Positions 47,098 through 59,057 of a DNA stretch of 64,000 bases are shown piece after piece. This DNA comes from Entonaema liquescens (Eukaryota; Ascomycota; Sordariomycetes; Xylariales; Xylariaceae), in assembly GCA_902805475.1 (NCBI GenBank), contig CADCSX010000001.1, forward strand, positions 2,604,001-2,668,000. Direction: 5' to 3'. Made by a program: the position numbers and the translations under genes. Positions within the stretch are counted from its first letter, which is position 1. Each line of letters begins with the position of its first letter. A model generated the notes under the pieces. That model was not told where the DNA came from, did no database searches, and saw only the letters and a list, made by a program, of their open reading frames with translations.

Positions 47098-48014
47098 GCT
47101 CATACATATCTCGTTACAGCTTACTACAAGGAGTGCAAATATGCTCCCTGTGCCTTCTCGGCGGCCAGCTAAGCACCGCAGAAGGAACTCAACGAGGATT
47201 TCGACCAATGGCTGATAACCGACGACCCGGATATACCTTTTGTATTAAATAGTTATTGGTTTTCTGCGGCGTTTTCTCTAGTCCCTTAAGACATGCGCAG
47301 GGGATCCGTAAACACGCAGCGAGCAAGGCGGCGAGGGATCAACCGGGAGGTAAAGGCCAATTGGACCTCTTAGTACAGCATGGTTAGTCGACCAAGACAA
47401 TACAGAAGGGCGGTCACACAGAGACGTGTCCAAGGCATTTGAACCAGGATTTGGGGAACGAGTTAGGCATCTCTCCATGGAGCACGGCAGTTGCAAAACT
47501 GGCGGCGGGCTTAGCCAAGGTATTGAATTCGTGGATCTAGATGCAAAAAGACCCCAGGGTCCGGGCAAAGTTGGGCCTTGTTCCACGTACAATCGAATTC
47601 TATCCTTTACAGAACATGCGTGAATAGAGTTGTTGTATAGAAAATTAGTTGCAGTAGGTATGTGCAAAGTTCTTTTATTATGAATTTTCTCTAAACTACC
47701 TTATATGCGTGACGACGTTATGCGATGCAATAAGGGGATGTAACAAGGGGTAATGGACTAACTGAATGGAACTGCCCTTTTATATTAAAGATTCCTGCCC
47801 TCCACTGCCAACGATATCCATCCGGGATTTGGTATATACGTTGTTCGTAGTTTGCTCATTTCCTTGGTAACTTTTTGTTAGTAACGTGTAGATGAAGATG
47901 GTAGTGCTCTCCTGTCTACTAGGGTTACTCACTTAGTAGTTAGAGAATCGATTCGTTGCCGTCCTAGTAAGCTCGAAGCAAAAAAGTAAACCCGCGTATG
48001 TGCGGCTCATTTAA
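47098..48014. other. Convergent intergenic region, 0.9 kb
   Basis: Opposing short frames near 47278-47667 are mutual shadows with no domain. No gene supported. Confidence 0.5.
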
Positions 48015-48842
48015 TTACACATCATCATAGCCATCGAACTCATCTTCGCCCGTATGCTCGTCGTGGATGTACTTGCCCTCGGTGTCAACGGGGGTGAAGC
48101 CGTAGGGATAACGCTCGGCTTCGTCAACGGGAGCGGGTGCGGGAGCGTGTGGGGTATCCTGCTCTTGGTCTTGGAGTTTGGCACGGCGGTTTCGAGCTTG
48201 TTTGGTGGTGCTGGTACTGGTGCTTGCATCGTTCTTCTTTTTCTCGGGGGTCTGGGGGGCCAAGGGTTCTTCTTCCTGGGGAGCTTCCTAGGCTTCCTCG
48301 TTGCTGCTAGCCCCCGCATTGTTGAAGTTGCTTTCCATTTCAGCTAGGGAGTCCTCAAAGACAGCTCCGAATAGGTCTTTGCTGTCGCTCTTGGACTTCT
48401 TTTTGTCTTTGGGAGCGGGCTTGGAGAGCCCTGCGGCTAGAGGCTGCGCCTGGGAGGAGGGCTTAGGCTTAGGCTTAGGCTTGGCTTTGGCTTTGGGCAT
48501 GGTGACGAAGTGTAATCCGACCTTGTGGGCAGAGGTAATCTCCGAGTCACTGCTGTTGCTACTAGATTCGGGGGTCTGGTGTTTGTCCTGCTGCTGTTCG
48601 TCTTGCTGTTGTTGGTTGTGTTTGTGCTGGTGGGTTATCTCGACTTGCTGCCAGCAGACGTCACAACAAGTGGGTGAATTTACGATGTAGAAAACACCGG
48701 CGACTTGGACACCCGTCGAGCAACGTCCAAGACGTCTAGCCCGTAGCGCTTCAGGACAGTACCTGTTGCGCTTCTTGAAACCAAGGATAGAGTGACAGTT
48801 GGGGGTGGGGCACTTCGAGTGGTAGTGGTATTGTTTGCACAT
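48015..48842 (-). CDS. Cys-rich N-terminus, Lys/Pro-rich hypothetical protein with an in-frame TAG
   Basis: The frame from ATG 48842 encodes a cysteine-rich N-terminal region of about 60 residues (CPTPNC, a CC-x2-C cluster and other Cys/His) that could bind zinc. It is followed by a Gln-rich stretch, an AKAKPKPKPKP repeat, a Lys-rich nuclear-localisation-like segment and an acidic region. A TAG at 48288-48290 ends the frame after about 184 residues. The same frame continues open for 90 more codons, with similar composition (EAPQEEEPLAPQTPEKKK through GEDEFDGYDDV), to a stop at 48015-48017. No splice donor lies nearby to remove the TAG. Possible readings are a nonsense change (for example CAG to TAG), a sequencing error, or readthrough. 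I recognise no family. The downstream protein-like tail makes the full 275-codon span the better annotation. Confidence 0.6.
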
Positions 48843-50549
48843 GTTGGGCTACTGGGAAGATAAATGGAAGTGCCAGGTGTCTAAATAACTTAGTGTTGCT
48901 GACGGGAGGAGCATTGGTTTACAATCCAGTACAGCGAGAAGCATGACAATACGACAGGAGGTAGCATAAGGCATAAGGCATAAGGCAGAAGACGAATACA
49001 AGTGCATTATTTCTATAATTTACTTATATTAATTAGCATCAGCTCACTTCTGGAGCGTTTGTTGCTAGGACAATCGTTGTCTTGGGCGATAAAAGCTATT
49101 AAGTAAATGGGAGGCGAGCAATAGGGTTGCCCAGCACATGTAGTTTTTACTGATTTTATTAATCTGCGATGATAGGGTTTAGCCATTTATTTAACTAGAT
49201 ATTTACGTATATGGGAAACCCAGAGTTATCTGAAATACCTAGGGTGAACTGGTTAAAGGTACTTTTCATTCCCTTGTACTAGCATAGAGGAGGCTGCTTA
49301 GTTCTATGTTTACTTCCACAAGCATTTTAGCTTCTACAAAATTCAGATAGTTATCGTCAAAGATAGCTAAGTATACCTAACTACCTAGGTAATATAACTA
49401 AGTAGTTAGACATAACTTAACTTAGTAAGTAACAAGCAACAATTTCAAAACGAACCAGCATATATCCATACGCAAATATGATGAATACCTATCAACATAT
49501 ATGATTCAGTAATATCATAGTATCATAAGCTCGATATATACTTTAAGACGGGATTAAGGATTTAAGATACCCTTAAAGCCATTAATTACGCCATAAAGTC
49601 TTAGTGGCAGAGATCTAAAGCCCTGAAACGTTGATCAATATCTTGATCTAGGGGTTTGTAATCCATACTCGGATCAATATAAAAGTTACAAAATATAAGT
49701 TACAAAATATAAGTTACAACATTTATATATATAGCTACGTAGGAATATGTTGTCATCATATTAATGTCTTACGTTAGAAGCTTATAACTGGTTTAAAGAC
49801 TATTGAATGCCTATATCATGATTCCCACCTGTGCACAACATCATAACAGCTTTATCATCGCATACTCGTAATTGCCTTTAGATCCCCTTAAACTAAAGTT
49901 TACAAATTTCTATACGAGATTGCAAAAGTTCCAAGACATGAAGCAGAGAGAACTGCATAACGTTGCAGACCGATGTGGATGATGTCACATATATGCGTCG
50001 CTTTCGGGAATAGCTGCGTACCTAACCCGAGCGGGCTAGGACTAACTTCCGCTTTGGGACGAGCTCGCCTGCTATACGGAAAGCCGAAGGTTGCTGAGTT
50101 AATACATGGTTGATAAGCAGCTAACCTTTCGCTCTTGGTCTAGTCGTGTTGTATTAGTTATCAGCCAAATAAGCTTATAGCAATCCAATTTTATAGGACC
50201 ATAAGTGGTAATGAAACTTAAGAAGCCCAAGCTGGAGTATCACGAGCATCGCCCAACCCATGCTAGATACCCCGGAATTTTCGTGACTTCCGTCACCATT
50301 GCACATACACCATCTCGTACGAGCAAACGACTTCTCCGCATTTCTCCTCCAACCAGCTGCTTGAAATTTCCAAGATTTGTCACTGTATGAAAAGCCGAGT
50401 TGTGGGTTGTGGTAGGCAATGGCTTGGCACGGCCTAAAGTATGACTTATATAAACTAAAGAACTCATGAGCTTTTATAACCTTTCGCTGCGAGTTGCTAG
50501 AAGCAATATAAGAGCTACCAAGCCTTTAACATATAGGAAGTTAGCAAAT
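48843..50549. other. Divergent intergenic region, 1.7 kb, AT-rich
   Basis: No gene supported. It holds tandem repeats at 48963-48987 (GCATAAG units) and 49683-49719 (AAGTTACAAAATAT units), and a CTACCTAGGTAATA copy at 49381 also present at 16744. An in-frame ATG at 50466 would extend the downstream protein by 28 residues. Confidence 0.5.
49683..49719. repeat. Short tandem repeat (AAGTTACAAAATAT units)
   Basis: Nearly three head-to-tail copies of a 14-bp unit in non-coding DNA. Confidence 0.8.
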
Positions 50550-52378
50550 ATGGCGACAGCACACAACGTCCACATCACGCCCGATAATACCGGACTTTGG
50601 AATATCCAACAAAATGAAGCCTCGGCGAAGAAGACTACTGAACTGTTGCAGGAGGACCTCGAGGTAGGCCTAGCCTCAAATCAAGAAAGGGGAACCGGTG
50701 CTAACTCAAGCTTTAGAAGCACCACATTTTCTTTAATGATAGGGGCTTTCATAACCAGTAAGCTCCTATCTTATAGGTAGCTTGAGTTTTTAGATCAAAG
50801 CGTTGACTCGTTATCCAGTATAAGCCATCAGATCCTAGCTCTGTATGGCACAGGTGCTTCACCCGAGCATCTGAAGAGAGGTTACGATGTCAACAAGACG
50901 TACCAAAGACCGGCCACGAGTGTCCACGAGAATGTTGTCGAGGAGCTAGGAGACTGGGAGAAAGCCAAGAAACGTATTGGGAAAGCTCAGTAAGTCGAGT
51001 TCACGGTTAACATATCCTTAATAATTCATAGTCCCTGTAGTAATTACTAAAACCAAGTTTGTTTACTTAATGAGTCTTTCTATACTCTTATCAACACACC
51101 AGCTGACCTAACTAAAGATACTATAATGACTTCCTGGCTTATTTCCAAAGCGAGATCGACAAGCTAGGCTGGGAGAAGGTCTTGTTTGAACACATGTTCA
51201 AAGGCGACGAGAGAAGTGAAGATATGCAGGTTCGAATGCTCGGCGGTAAGCCCACTAAAAGACAAAAACTAAGCTGATTCTACGTGTTGACGCTCCGATA
51301 AGGCCTCATCCATCCCATAATCCAATTGATGTACGGTGTCGAATGGAAGCAGCCCGCCATTATCGCTATGGCTCTGGCTCAAGCATCTGTCCACCGGGAT
51401 GAGTTGAAGAAGTTCCTCCTCACGACTGAAGAGATTGCCAAGTCAAACTCAAAACCCATGCCTAGCATCGAGAGTCTACTAAGAGAAGTAAAGGCAAACA
51501 AGAAGCTCTCTACAGCCGCGAAAGGTGTAGATGAGCTATCCAAAATCAACAAGGGGGTCTTTGGCGAAGCATGGGATGAGCTTGTCGAGCTGGCGAGTAA
51601 GGTGAAAGTCAAGCCGGAAGAGCTAGATGAGAAGACCGCCGAGATGTACCACATAGCCATATACGAAGGTGCTTCGGCGGCATTCCATCCCGGCAAAGAA
51701 CCTAAGTTCGATTTCTTCCTCATGTATGTCTTCCTAGTTGCCCCTTAGAACCTGAGGATATATCATTTACTTACAGCGAGTAGGCACCATATAAATGTTA
51801 ACCCCATATACGTCACACTAAGTAACCAAGATTGGATCCCCATCGAGAGCAAATTGAGGCTCCTCGAATGGAAGATTCGGCTCGATATCCTCCAGTACGC
51901 GGTCCAAGCTTGTCCGCCGCTCGAACTCGATAATATCGCTGCGTATGTCCCGCAGGCAGGGAAGCTGACTCCTGTAGACGGTACGTATAAGACATACCCA
52001 ATTTAATCACACATATTTTAGTAATTACAAGTGACTCTACTAAATTCTAATGTAACAGAGCAACTTCATCGAATCCACAACTTGGACGAAGACGGTCACG
52101 GCGTCAAGCTACTCCGCGCGGTCCGAATCGGCCAGACTCTAAGCGAGAAGTACGAGGACAAGCCGTGGATTAGAATTAAGGGTGACCTGTGGACGAAGAT
52201 TGGCCATTTAGTTATTGACTCGGTCCAGACGGAGCCGCGTTGGGTGCGCGGCGCAGGCAAGGACGGATCGTGGGATGAGATTCCGGATCGAAAGGAGAGG
52301 GCTAAAGAGACCAATGGAACCAATGGAATCAATGGTAAGAATGGGATTTCGGAGAAGCTTGACCAGGTCCATCTCTAG
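50550..52378 (+). CDS. Questin oxidase-like (AflY/DUF4243) protein
   Basis: A protein of about 463 residues of the questin-oxidase-like family, whose characterised members (AflY/HypA, GedK-type enzymes) carry out Baeyer-Villiger-type oxidative ring cleavage of anthraquinones. Many housekeeping-like homologues outside gene clusters have no known substrate, and no polyketide synthase is near here, so a biosynthetic role is not supported. Seven exons (50550-50663, 50717-50757, 50819-50989, 51118-51245, 51303-51723, 51784-51980, 52059-52378) join in phase. Conserved blocks include HHIFFNDRGFHNH and ISHQILALYGTGA (split by intron 2), YYNDFLAYFQSEI, GLIHPIIQLMYGVEW and YEGASAAFHPGKEPKFDFF. The small exon 2 (41 nt) is essential to recover the His-rich motif. 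An upstream in-frame ATG at 50466 would give a basic N-terminal extension, possibly a mitochondrial presequence, but the start at 50550 matches the family better. Confidence 0.88.
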
Positions 52379-52995
52379 ACTCTATTCCGCGGAATGAGTT
52401 TAGGAATGAGAATGGGAATGACAATGTGTCTGGTTGTATTAATAGTGTGACGATATGATGGAACTATTCTAGTTTGAATGTACAAAAGGGAAGGGCAGAT
52501 TGGGAGGTGGAAAGTATACCCAGATAACAAGAAATTAAAAGGAGCGTATATATCTACTCTTATGGCCGACTTGTCTTGAGTGATACCTGAGTGGCTGCTC
52601 GCGTTGTTAATCGTAGTTTTATAGTTTTATAGTTTTATAGTTTTTATAACTAGTTGAATAGTTAATAAGAGTAACTATATATAGGTGGAAGGAGATACTT
52701 GCTTATCGGTGCAGTGGTGCTAAGGCATAGGTAATTCTAAAAGCGGGGGAATTACCATCGAGAGGCTGGCCAAGTGATTGCTTTGTAACTTATACTTATA
52801 ACTTCTTCCCCTTGGTCTTGGTTGTAACTCATCGTAATCAACTACATCTCCCAGATGCAACGTACGCGTATAAGTAAGGCATAAGCAGCGTTGTCGAGTT
52901 TACAACAATTTCCCAGGTCCAACTACCGTTGACCTCGTCAAATACAACTTCTCACCAATTACTTACTTAGTTTAGACGGTTTACACCGCATAAAC
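52379..52995. other. Intergenic, with tandem repeat
   Basis: Separates the questin-oxidase-like gene from the frame upstream of VMA1. Contains a TAGTTTTA tandem run at 52614-52648; no gene seen. Confidence 0.5.
52614..52648. repeat. Tandem repeat (TAGTTTTA units)
   Basis: Four head-to-tail copies of an 8-9 bp unit. Confidence 0.85.
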
Positions 52996-53553
52996 GTGTT
53001 TGCATGCTCGGCCTCCGACCGACGCTGCGGGCCCGGCCTGTATGTACCTATATGCACGAAGCCCCCCTTTATGTTCCTAGACCCGTTACTCAAAGGAGCA
53101 AATCGCGTTACTGACTTTTGCATTTGCTGCTTCCAGTCTTTAGTGGACCTGATTGAGCGGCGGGGAAACCACGGCCAAAGTACAAGTTCCAGTCCGGGTT
53201 CAAGTCGGCCGGTCACACCCACCTCAAGCCCTGCGCAATTTGCGTCACCTGGCAGCTCCAATAGCCCTGGCAGAGCCGCTAGAGACGCTAAAGCCATAAG
53301 ACTAATAGCTGAAGCTGCTAACCAACCACTACCGCCCAGCCCGCTGCTATCACCAGCTGCTAATACTAACACTAGTGCTAACATCATCCCAACTACTACA
53401 ACCACCACAACCACCACAACAATAACACCACCATCCACCTCATCGACGCCGGTTTCGTCACCTTTAGCTTCGCCATTACTAGCTCCTACAATATCTATCT
53501 CGCCTGTCTCTCCAGCTGCAGAGCCGCTTCCTAACCCGAAAGAGACTTCCAAG
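52996..53553 (+). other. Ser/Thr/Pro-rich open frame in phase with VMA1
   Basis: 186 codons are open from ATG 52996 directly into the VMA1 start codon at 53554 in the same frame. The predicted peptide is low-complexity: SSPGSSRPVTPTSSPAQF, a run of ten Thr, and repeated Pro/Ser. V-ATPase A subunits do not carry such an extension, so this may be leader sequence that is open by composition (the opposite strand is open too). An alternative N-terminal extension or an upstream coding exon cannot be excluded; a possible acceptor (CTTCCAG) lies near 53137. Confidence 0.35.
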
Positions 53554-55812
53554 ATGGCTCCGGTAAGCTTAAGCTGCCTTTCCCGCCACGTCCAATCCCC
53601 AGTAAAACCTGCAACCGAACAAAGGAGCTTGATTTGTTCTATCCCGCCCCTTTGCGACTTATATATCTAACATATCTCTCTCATGCATCTAGTCAGCGAA
53701 AGCCACAAATGGCGAAGAAGCGCTCAATAGTGGTATGTAGCTCTAACTGTTTATATACTTTACTATTCGTCTGATGAGCTAACCACTTATGTATACGTAT
53801 AGGCAAGATCTACTCCGTCTCCGGGTTCGTAAACGCTGCACTACATCTAACATACGCTACTCGACTACGAAGCTAACAGATTATATTTGAATAGACCCGT
53901 CGTGGTGGCCGAGGATATGATTGGAGTTGCCATGTACGAGCTCGTGAGAGTTGGCCACGATAACTTAGTCGGTGAAGTCATTCGAATCAGCGGCGACCAA
54001 GCCACCATCCAAGTCTACGAGGAAACCGGTGCGATGCTCCTTCGGCACCTTATAAGCCCTTACCAAGGAAGCGTATGTAAACTAATATTGAAGTGTAGCT
54101 GGTATAACTGTGGGCGACCCCGTCCAACGTACCGGTAAACCTCTTTCCGTCGAATTAGGACCCGGCTTATTACACAACATCTACGATGGTATCCAACGAC
54201 CTCTCGAGAAGATCTCCCAGCAGTCTAACAGCATCTATATTCCCCGCGGTATTTCGGCCCCCGCTCTCGACCGCACCAAGAAGTGGGAGTTTACACCTAC
54301 CTTGAAGGTCGGCGACCATATTTCTGGTGGTGACGTGTGGGGAACTGTTTTTGAGAACTCCTTCATCAAGGTGCACAAGATTCTACTGCCACCACGAGCA
54401 AGGGGAACCATTACCAGAATTGCAGGAAAGGGCGAGTACACCGTGGACGAGAAGATCCTCGAGCTCGAGTTCAATGGCACTAAGACTGAGTACGGCATGA
54501 TGCACACCTGGCCCGTCCGTGTCCCGAGACCCACGACCGAGAAGCTCTCTGCCAACAGCCCCTTCATTGTTGGCCAGCGAGTTCTAGATGCCCTTTTCCC
54601 TAGCGTACAGGGTGGTACTGTAGCTATTCCTGGTGCTTTCGGTTGTGGTAAGACTGTCATTTCACAGTCCGTCTCCAAGTTCTCCAACAGCGACGTCATC
54701 GTGTACGTTGGTTGTGGTGAGCGCGGTAACGAGATGGCTGAAGTCTTGAAGGATTTCCCCGAGCTATCTATCGAGGTTGAGGGTCGCAAGGAGCCAATCA
54801 TGAAGCGAACCACCCTGATTGCCAACACCTCCAACATGCCCGTCGCCGCCCGAGAAGCTTCCATCTATACGGGTATCACTGTCGCCGAGTACTTCCGTGA
54901 CCAAGGCATGAACGTGGCCATGATGGCTGACTCGTCATCTCGATGGGCCGAAGCCTTGCGTGAAATTTCCGGCCGTCTTGGAGAAATGCCTGCTGACCAA
55001 GGTTTCCCTGCTTACCTTTCTGCTAAGCTGGCCAGTTTCTACGAGCGTGCAGGAAAGACAAGCTGTCTAGGTTCCCCGAGCGCGAGGGCAGTGTCAGCAT
55101 CGTCGGTGCTGTCAGTCCCCTGGTGGTGATTTCTCCGATCCCGTCACTAGTTCGACGCTCAGTATCGTCCAAGTGTTCTGGGGTCTCGACAAGAGACTCG
55201 CGCAACGGAAGCACTTCCCGTCCATCAACACATCTCTGTCGTACAGCAAGTACACAAACATACTGGACAAGTGGTACGAGAAAGATTATCCCGAGTTCCC
55301 ACGGTTGCGTGACCGTATCAAGCAGCTGCTATCCGACTCGGAGGAGCTGGACCAGGTGGTGCAGCTAGTCGGTAAATCAGCGCTTTCGGACCCGGACAAG
55401 ATCACACTGGATATTTCGACGCTACTAAAGGAAGACTTCTTGCAACAGAACGGATACTCTGACTACGACCAGTTCTGCCCCATCTGGAAGACGGAGTGGA
55501 TGATGAAGCTTATGGTCGGCTTCCACGACGAAGCACAGAAGGCTGTCGCTCAGGGCCAGAGCTGGGCTAAGGTTCGCGAAGCTACGAGCGACCTCCAGGC
55601 GCAGCTGCGAAGCCTTAAGTTCGAGCTCCCGAGCGAGGGAGAAGAGGTTATTAGTAAGAAGGTACGTGATTTAATTTACCAACACGGATCCGTTTCTACG
55701 AGGCGGTATCGAATTGTTTATGTGTATAGTGATATGATGCTAACTAGATGTATAGTACGAGACTATCCAGCAGAACATGCTAGACAAGTTCGCCGCCGTT
55801 ACGGACGAGTAA
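53554..55812 (+). CDS. VMA1: V-type H+-ATPase catalytic subunit A (two apparent frameshifts)
   Basis: The catalytic A subunit of the vacuolar proton pump V1 sector, about 608 residues. Exons: 53554-53562, 53693-53732, 53803-53824, 53895-54028, 54099-55661 and 55756-55812. The first three coding exons are tiny (9, 40 and 22 nt), a typical fungal VMA1 layout. The Walker A loop GAFGCGKT is at about 247-254, with no intein (budding yeasts carry one just after this loop). DSSSRWAEALREISGRL and FPAYLSAKLASFYERAGK follow. The frame then fails twice within 45 bases: the C4 runs at 55074-55077 and 55117-55120 must each be C5 to read the conserved EREGSVSIVGAVSP and GGDFSDPVTSSTLSIVQVFWG. After that it stays open to the family-typical end QQNMLDKFAAVTDE. 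As this subunit is normally single-copy and needed for acidification, I regard both losses as assembly errors. Confidence 0.96.
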
Positions 55813-56776
55813 GCTGTAGGAAAGGGGGAAATTCCCGTCCTACGTTATGCAAAGTGCGTTTCTTGAGAGCGCGGTTGCGGTCGGGTATAGTAGTGTGTAC
55901 ATAGAGAACCAGAAATAAGTTCCTGTCGGTGGGGATGTGGAATGAGTATAAGCTCCTTCAGTCCGTCGGCTAACGTAACTGAGCAAGCTAAATCAAGCAG
56001 TGTTAGGGTACTGTTACCAATCTACAATTGAATTGTTACTTTTTTACTTTTGGCTGATGAGATTATGTTTCGGAATGCATGTGATAAACTTTTACTGGAT
56101 GCTTCGTTTTTTACGCTGTTGTTGTAAGAAATATTTGGAGAATATGTTATAGTAGAGTATGTCTTAAGAAGTAAGTAAGACTAACTGGTTGTTACTCGAC
56201 CTAGCAATGATAACGAGATTCTTAATACGATGGGCTACTCTGTTCCTTTGCAATTGTAAAGTAAAGGAAATCGGATCTGGCGAGGAAGAGCACAGAAGGG
56301 GTGGTTGCCATACGGAGTATATCTTCACTAAACTGCCATAACACGAATCTCGGATCTCAACTACACACGAAGCAACAATCCTAGCAAAGGTCCTAGAGAA
56401 AAGTTTTATTTGACATGATTGCTCACGTCATATCCTGCCTTTCTGTCTGTCCCTCAATGCACAGCTAGCCAGCTAAACAAGCCTCTATCAGGCCGTAATT
56501 CATTGATACACATTTCATTCACTCGCACATCAGCGCCAACTCCAGAAACATACATACATGCTATACATAGAACCCCTCTCCCTTATCACAACATCTCACA
56601 AAAAAGGGTCCCGGCCTTGAGCCGGAGCCCCTCCGGTATCGTTTTGATCAAGCTCTTTTTCTTATCGCAAGGCATATAGATTGCGGTTTAACAGCTTCTC
56701 GTAAGCTATTGCGGTTCTTATCACGCCTTATTTAGAGAAGTATGGTATTGTCAATAGCCTTATCTTCATACTAGGT
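55813..56776. other. Convergent intergenic region, 1 kb
   Basis: Between the 3' ends of VMA1 and the HERP-like gene. No gene supported; the frame at 56419-56679 has no domain. Confidence 0.5.
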
Positions 56777-59057
56777 TCATATGGCGATGAGCGGCTCTTC
56801 CGCTGCAGGTGGTCTCTCGTTGCCTGTCTCGCCTTCTGGTGTCTGGTTCTGACTCCTTGACTCCTCGCTAGTACTGGCGGTGGCAGTATCGCTCTCGCCA
56901 CCTTGTTCTGCATCTTCTCTGTTTTCGGACTGCTGAGCGACAGCGGCAGCCTCGGCCTCCTCCCGACGTCTTCGCTCGGCTCGTGCTTCGGCTTCAACCT
57001 GCGCGATATGTCTCTCGGCAACTCCTGGGGCGATACTAGCAAGGAACAAGATACCGGCACGCTCTAATCTCCTGGCTTGGTCCATCAGCCAGTTGGCATT
57101 GGCGTTGCGTCGTTGCTGTACTAGCCTGGCTGCCGTATCGGCTGGTCGTAATTCCCTCTCTTGCAGTCCGCCGTTCGCTACAGCACCACCATTCCCACCC
57201 TGTACTCCGCCATCCCGTGCGTCGACTTGTACTTGTGCGTCCCGGTGGCCATCGGCAAGAGGTATCAAGTTCTCCAGGCGTTGACGGAAAGGGACCCACA
57301 GTTGATCGGCGAGGGGATTCAAAAGCCCAGTACGGGCGAGAAACATGGCGATCGCGGCGCCAATAATAAAAATCCAACGAGTCCAGCTAGAGTTGGGCGA
57401 CGAAAATAACCAGATGAAAAGACCCAAACGAGTGATTAACCAAATATGAGGCCATATCTGGGCTATTCTGATCGCCTGGACTTGTGGGTTATCTGCACGA
57501 GCTACGACATGTCCAATATGCGGCACCTGATGGGGGTGAGGCAAACCGTGCTGCTGTTGAGCCTGGTGTTGTTGTTGTGCTTGGGCGGCATTATGTTCTC
57601 GGTGGCCGCCTACGTGGCTTCGTCCGACTGAGGGTATATGTGGCTGCGTCGTCGGTGCTGGCACTGGTGCTGTATATTGCGGGTGAAAAGCATTGGCGAA
57701 CGTAAGTGGGAATTGTCTCTGTGCAAATGGTATACCCGTAGACGGGTTTGTAGTTCGAGTTGGAGGGCTGAAGTATGTATCCAAGCTACCATTGAGTAGC
57801 AGAGCACGAGGTCCACTTGGAGAAGATAGAATGTACACCTCCGGCGTGTTTTGAGGCGAAGGTGCTTGGGTTTGATGCGTAGATAAGTTTCTGGATTGGC
57901 CAGCGGCTCTAAGAGGATCTGGTGTGGCAGTAGCGCTACCTGATCGAGAGGGAATCAGTGGCGTAGTAACCCCAGGCGGAATGGGGTACTGGGCTTGACC
58001 GGCTGCGAGACTTGCCAGGGAAGAGCTACTAGCATTCCTTCGCATGGCATCAGCCATGGTTCTGGTTGCTGCGTTAGTATCCGCAGCGCGCAGAATATTC
58101 TGCGCGTCATTGTCGAAGAGCTGGCTCCCGTTCGGAGTGGGGCGTACTTGAGATCCCCATATATTGCCTGTTCGCTGTGGCGGATTCACAAATGTTTCGT
58201 TGTAAGTTATTCGCCATTGTAATCCATTAGGACCAGTGCTCTCACGGATCGTGGTACGTGTCATCTCCGGCTGGAACGGTGAAGCAATCCTTCCTGGTGT
58301 GCTAGTTCCCGGCGTTCCTCTTGCGCCGGTAGTAGGTGTGTCCTGTGTTCCCGTGGTAGCCGTTCGTTGGTTTTGATCGCGAGCTCCTACATGACCATTC
58401 ATGGCTCTCGCCCACGGGTTATACTGTTGCGGAGAAGGACCACGCGGAGGTATCATTGCCGGGCCCGCGACCCGTATCCCAGGTATAGGACCTTGGGGTC
58501 CAAAGCCTATACCGTGGTAATGGGGGATTCCAGCGCGCACTTGGGGTTCGGGTTGAAAAGGAAAGGCGCCGGGATGCGGTTGGTGCTGGGGAAGAGGGTT
58601 TGCTCCAGTCGAGGGTTGGCCCGGGATAGTGCTCTGATTCGTAGAGGGGGGAGTTGGTGTAGACGTTGGTCGGCCGTCAGAGAGATCTCGTAACACCAGG
58701 TGTAGTGTCTGGTGGTCCGTAGAACGGAGCTATATTACAAGATTTGTCAGCCGAGTTTCTCTTCAAGTTTAACAGCAAGATACATACAGCTTCCTGACCG
58801 AAGATATCAGCCATAGTCTCATTATCACGGGCTAATAAGCGGCCTCTATGAATAAGGCGTTGGGCATGGTCAGCGGGTTTGGTGCTAACGACATCTCGAA
58901 TGCGCTCCTTCAGCTGTTTAACGGTGGTGTCTATGGGAAGTTTCTGAAGCGCGAGTGGTTGTGGTATGCCGACGGAAGGCGATAATATTTGTAGTGTGAA
59001 TGTTCCGGAGTTTGAGTCAGCTGGAGAGTTTGTTGCGGCTGTTAAGTCGGACGCCAT
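56777..59057 (-). CDS. HERP/Usa1-like ubiquitin-domain membrane protein
   Basis: About 740 residues from two exons (59057-58788 and 58729-56777; 58-nt intron, in phase). The N-terminus is a ubiquitin-like domain (about residues 18-100): LQILSPSVGIPQPLALQKL, TVKQLKERI, QRLIHRGRLL, and QTLHLVLRD completed across the splice junction. A long disordered region rich in Pro, Thr, Gln and His follows. A hydrophobic hairpin of two segments (IWLITRLGLFIWLFS and WIFIIGAAIAMFLARTG) probably sits in the ER membrane. The C-terminus is a charged coiled coil (EAEARAERRRREEAEAAA) and an acidic tail. This is the layout of HERP-type ERAD scaffold proteins, which link the Hrd1 ubiquitin ligase to other factors; Usa1 is the yeast counterpart. 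Assignment is by architecture. Divergent from PSD1. Frame intact. Confidence 0.82.

Noticed and set aside
47278..47667. 129-codon minus-strand frame after UBP15
   Set aside because: No recognisable domain, and an equally open frame lies opposite; it sits between two convergent 3' ends.
50550..52378. Secondary-metabolite cluster around the questin-oxidase-like gene
   Set aside because: Neighbours are VMA1, UBP15 and other housekeeping genes; no polyketide synthase, transporter or tailoring enzyme is close.
52959..53552. 197-codon minus-strand frame opposite the VMA1 upstream region
   Set aside because: It mirrors the Ser/Thr/Pro-rich plus frame and consists of Val/Gly/Leu runs typical of antisense of low-complexity codons.
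54632..54660. Intein after the VMA1 P-loop
   Set aside because: The coding sequence continues directly from GAFGCGKT into the normal VISQSVSKF segment, so no insertion is present.
55071..55122. Programmed ribosomal frameshifting in VMA1
   Set aside because: Two shifts in the same direction within 45 bases, at plain C runs without a known slippery site, and the same kind of loss in unrelated genes, make run-length error far simpler.
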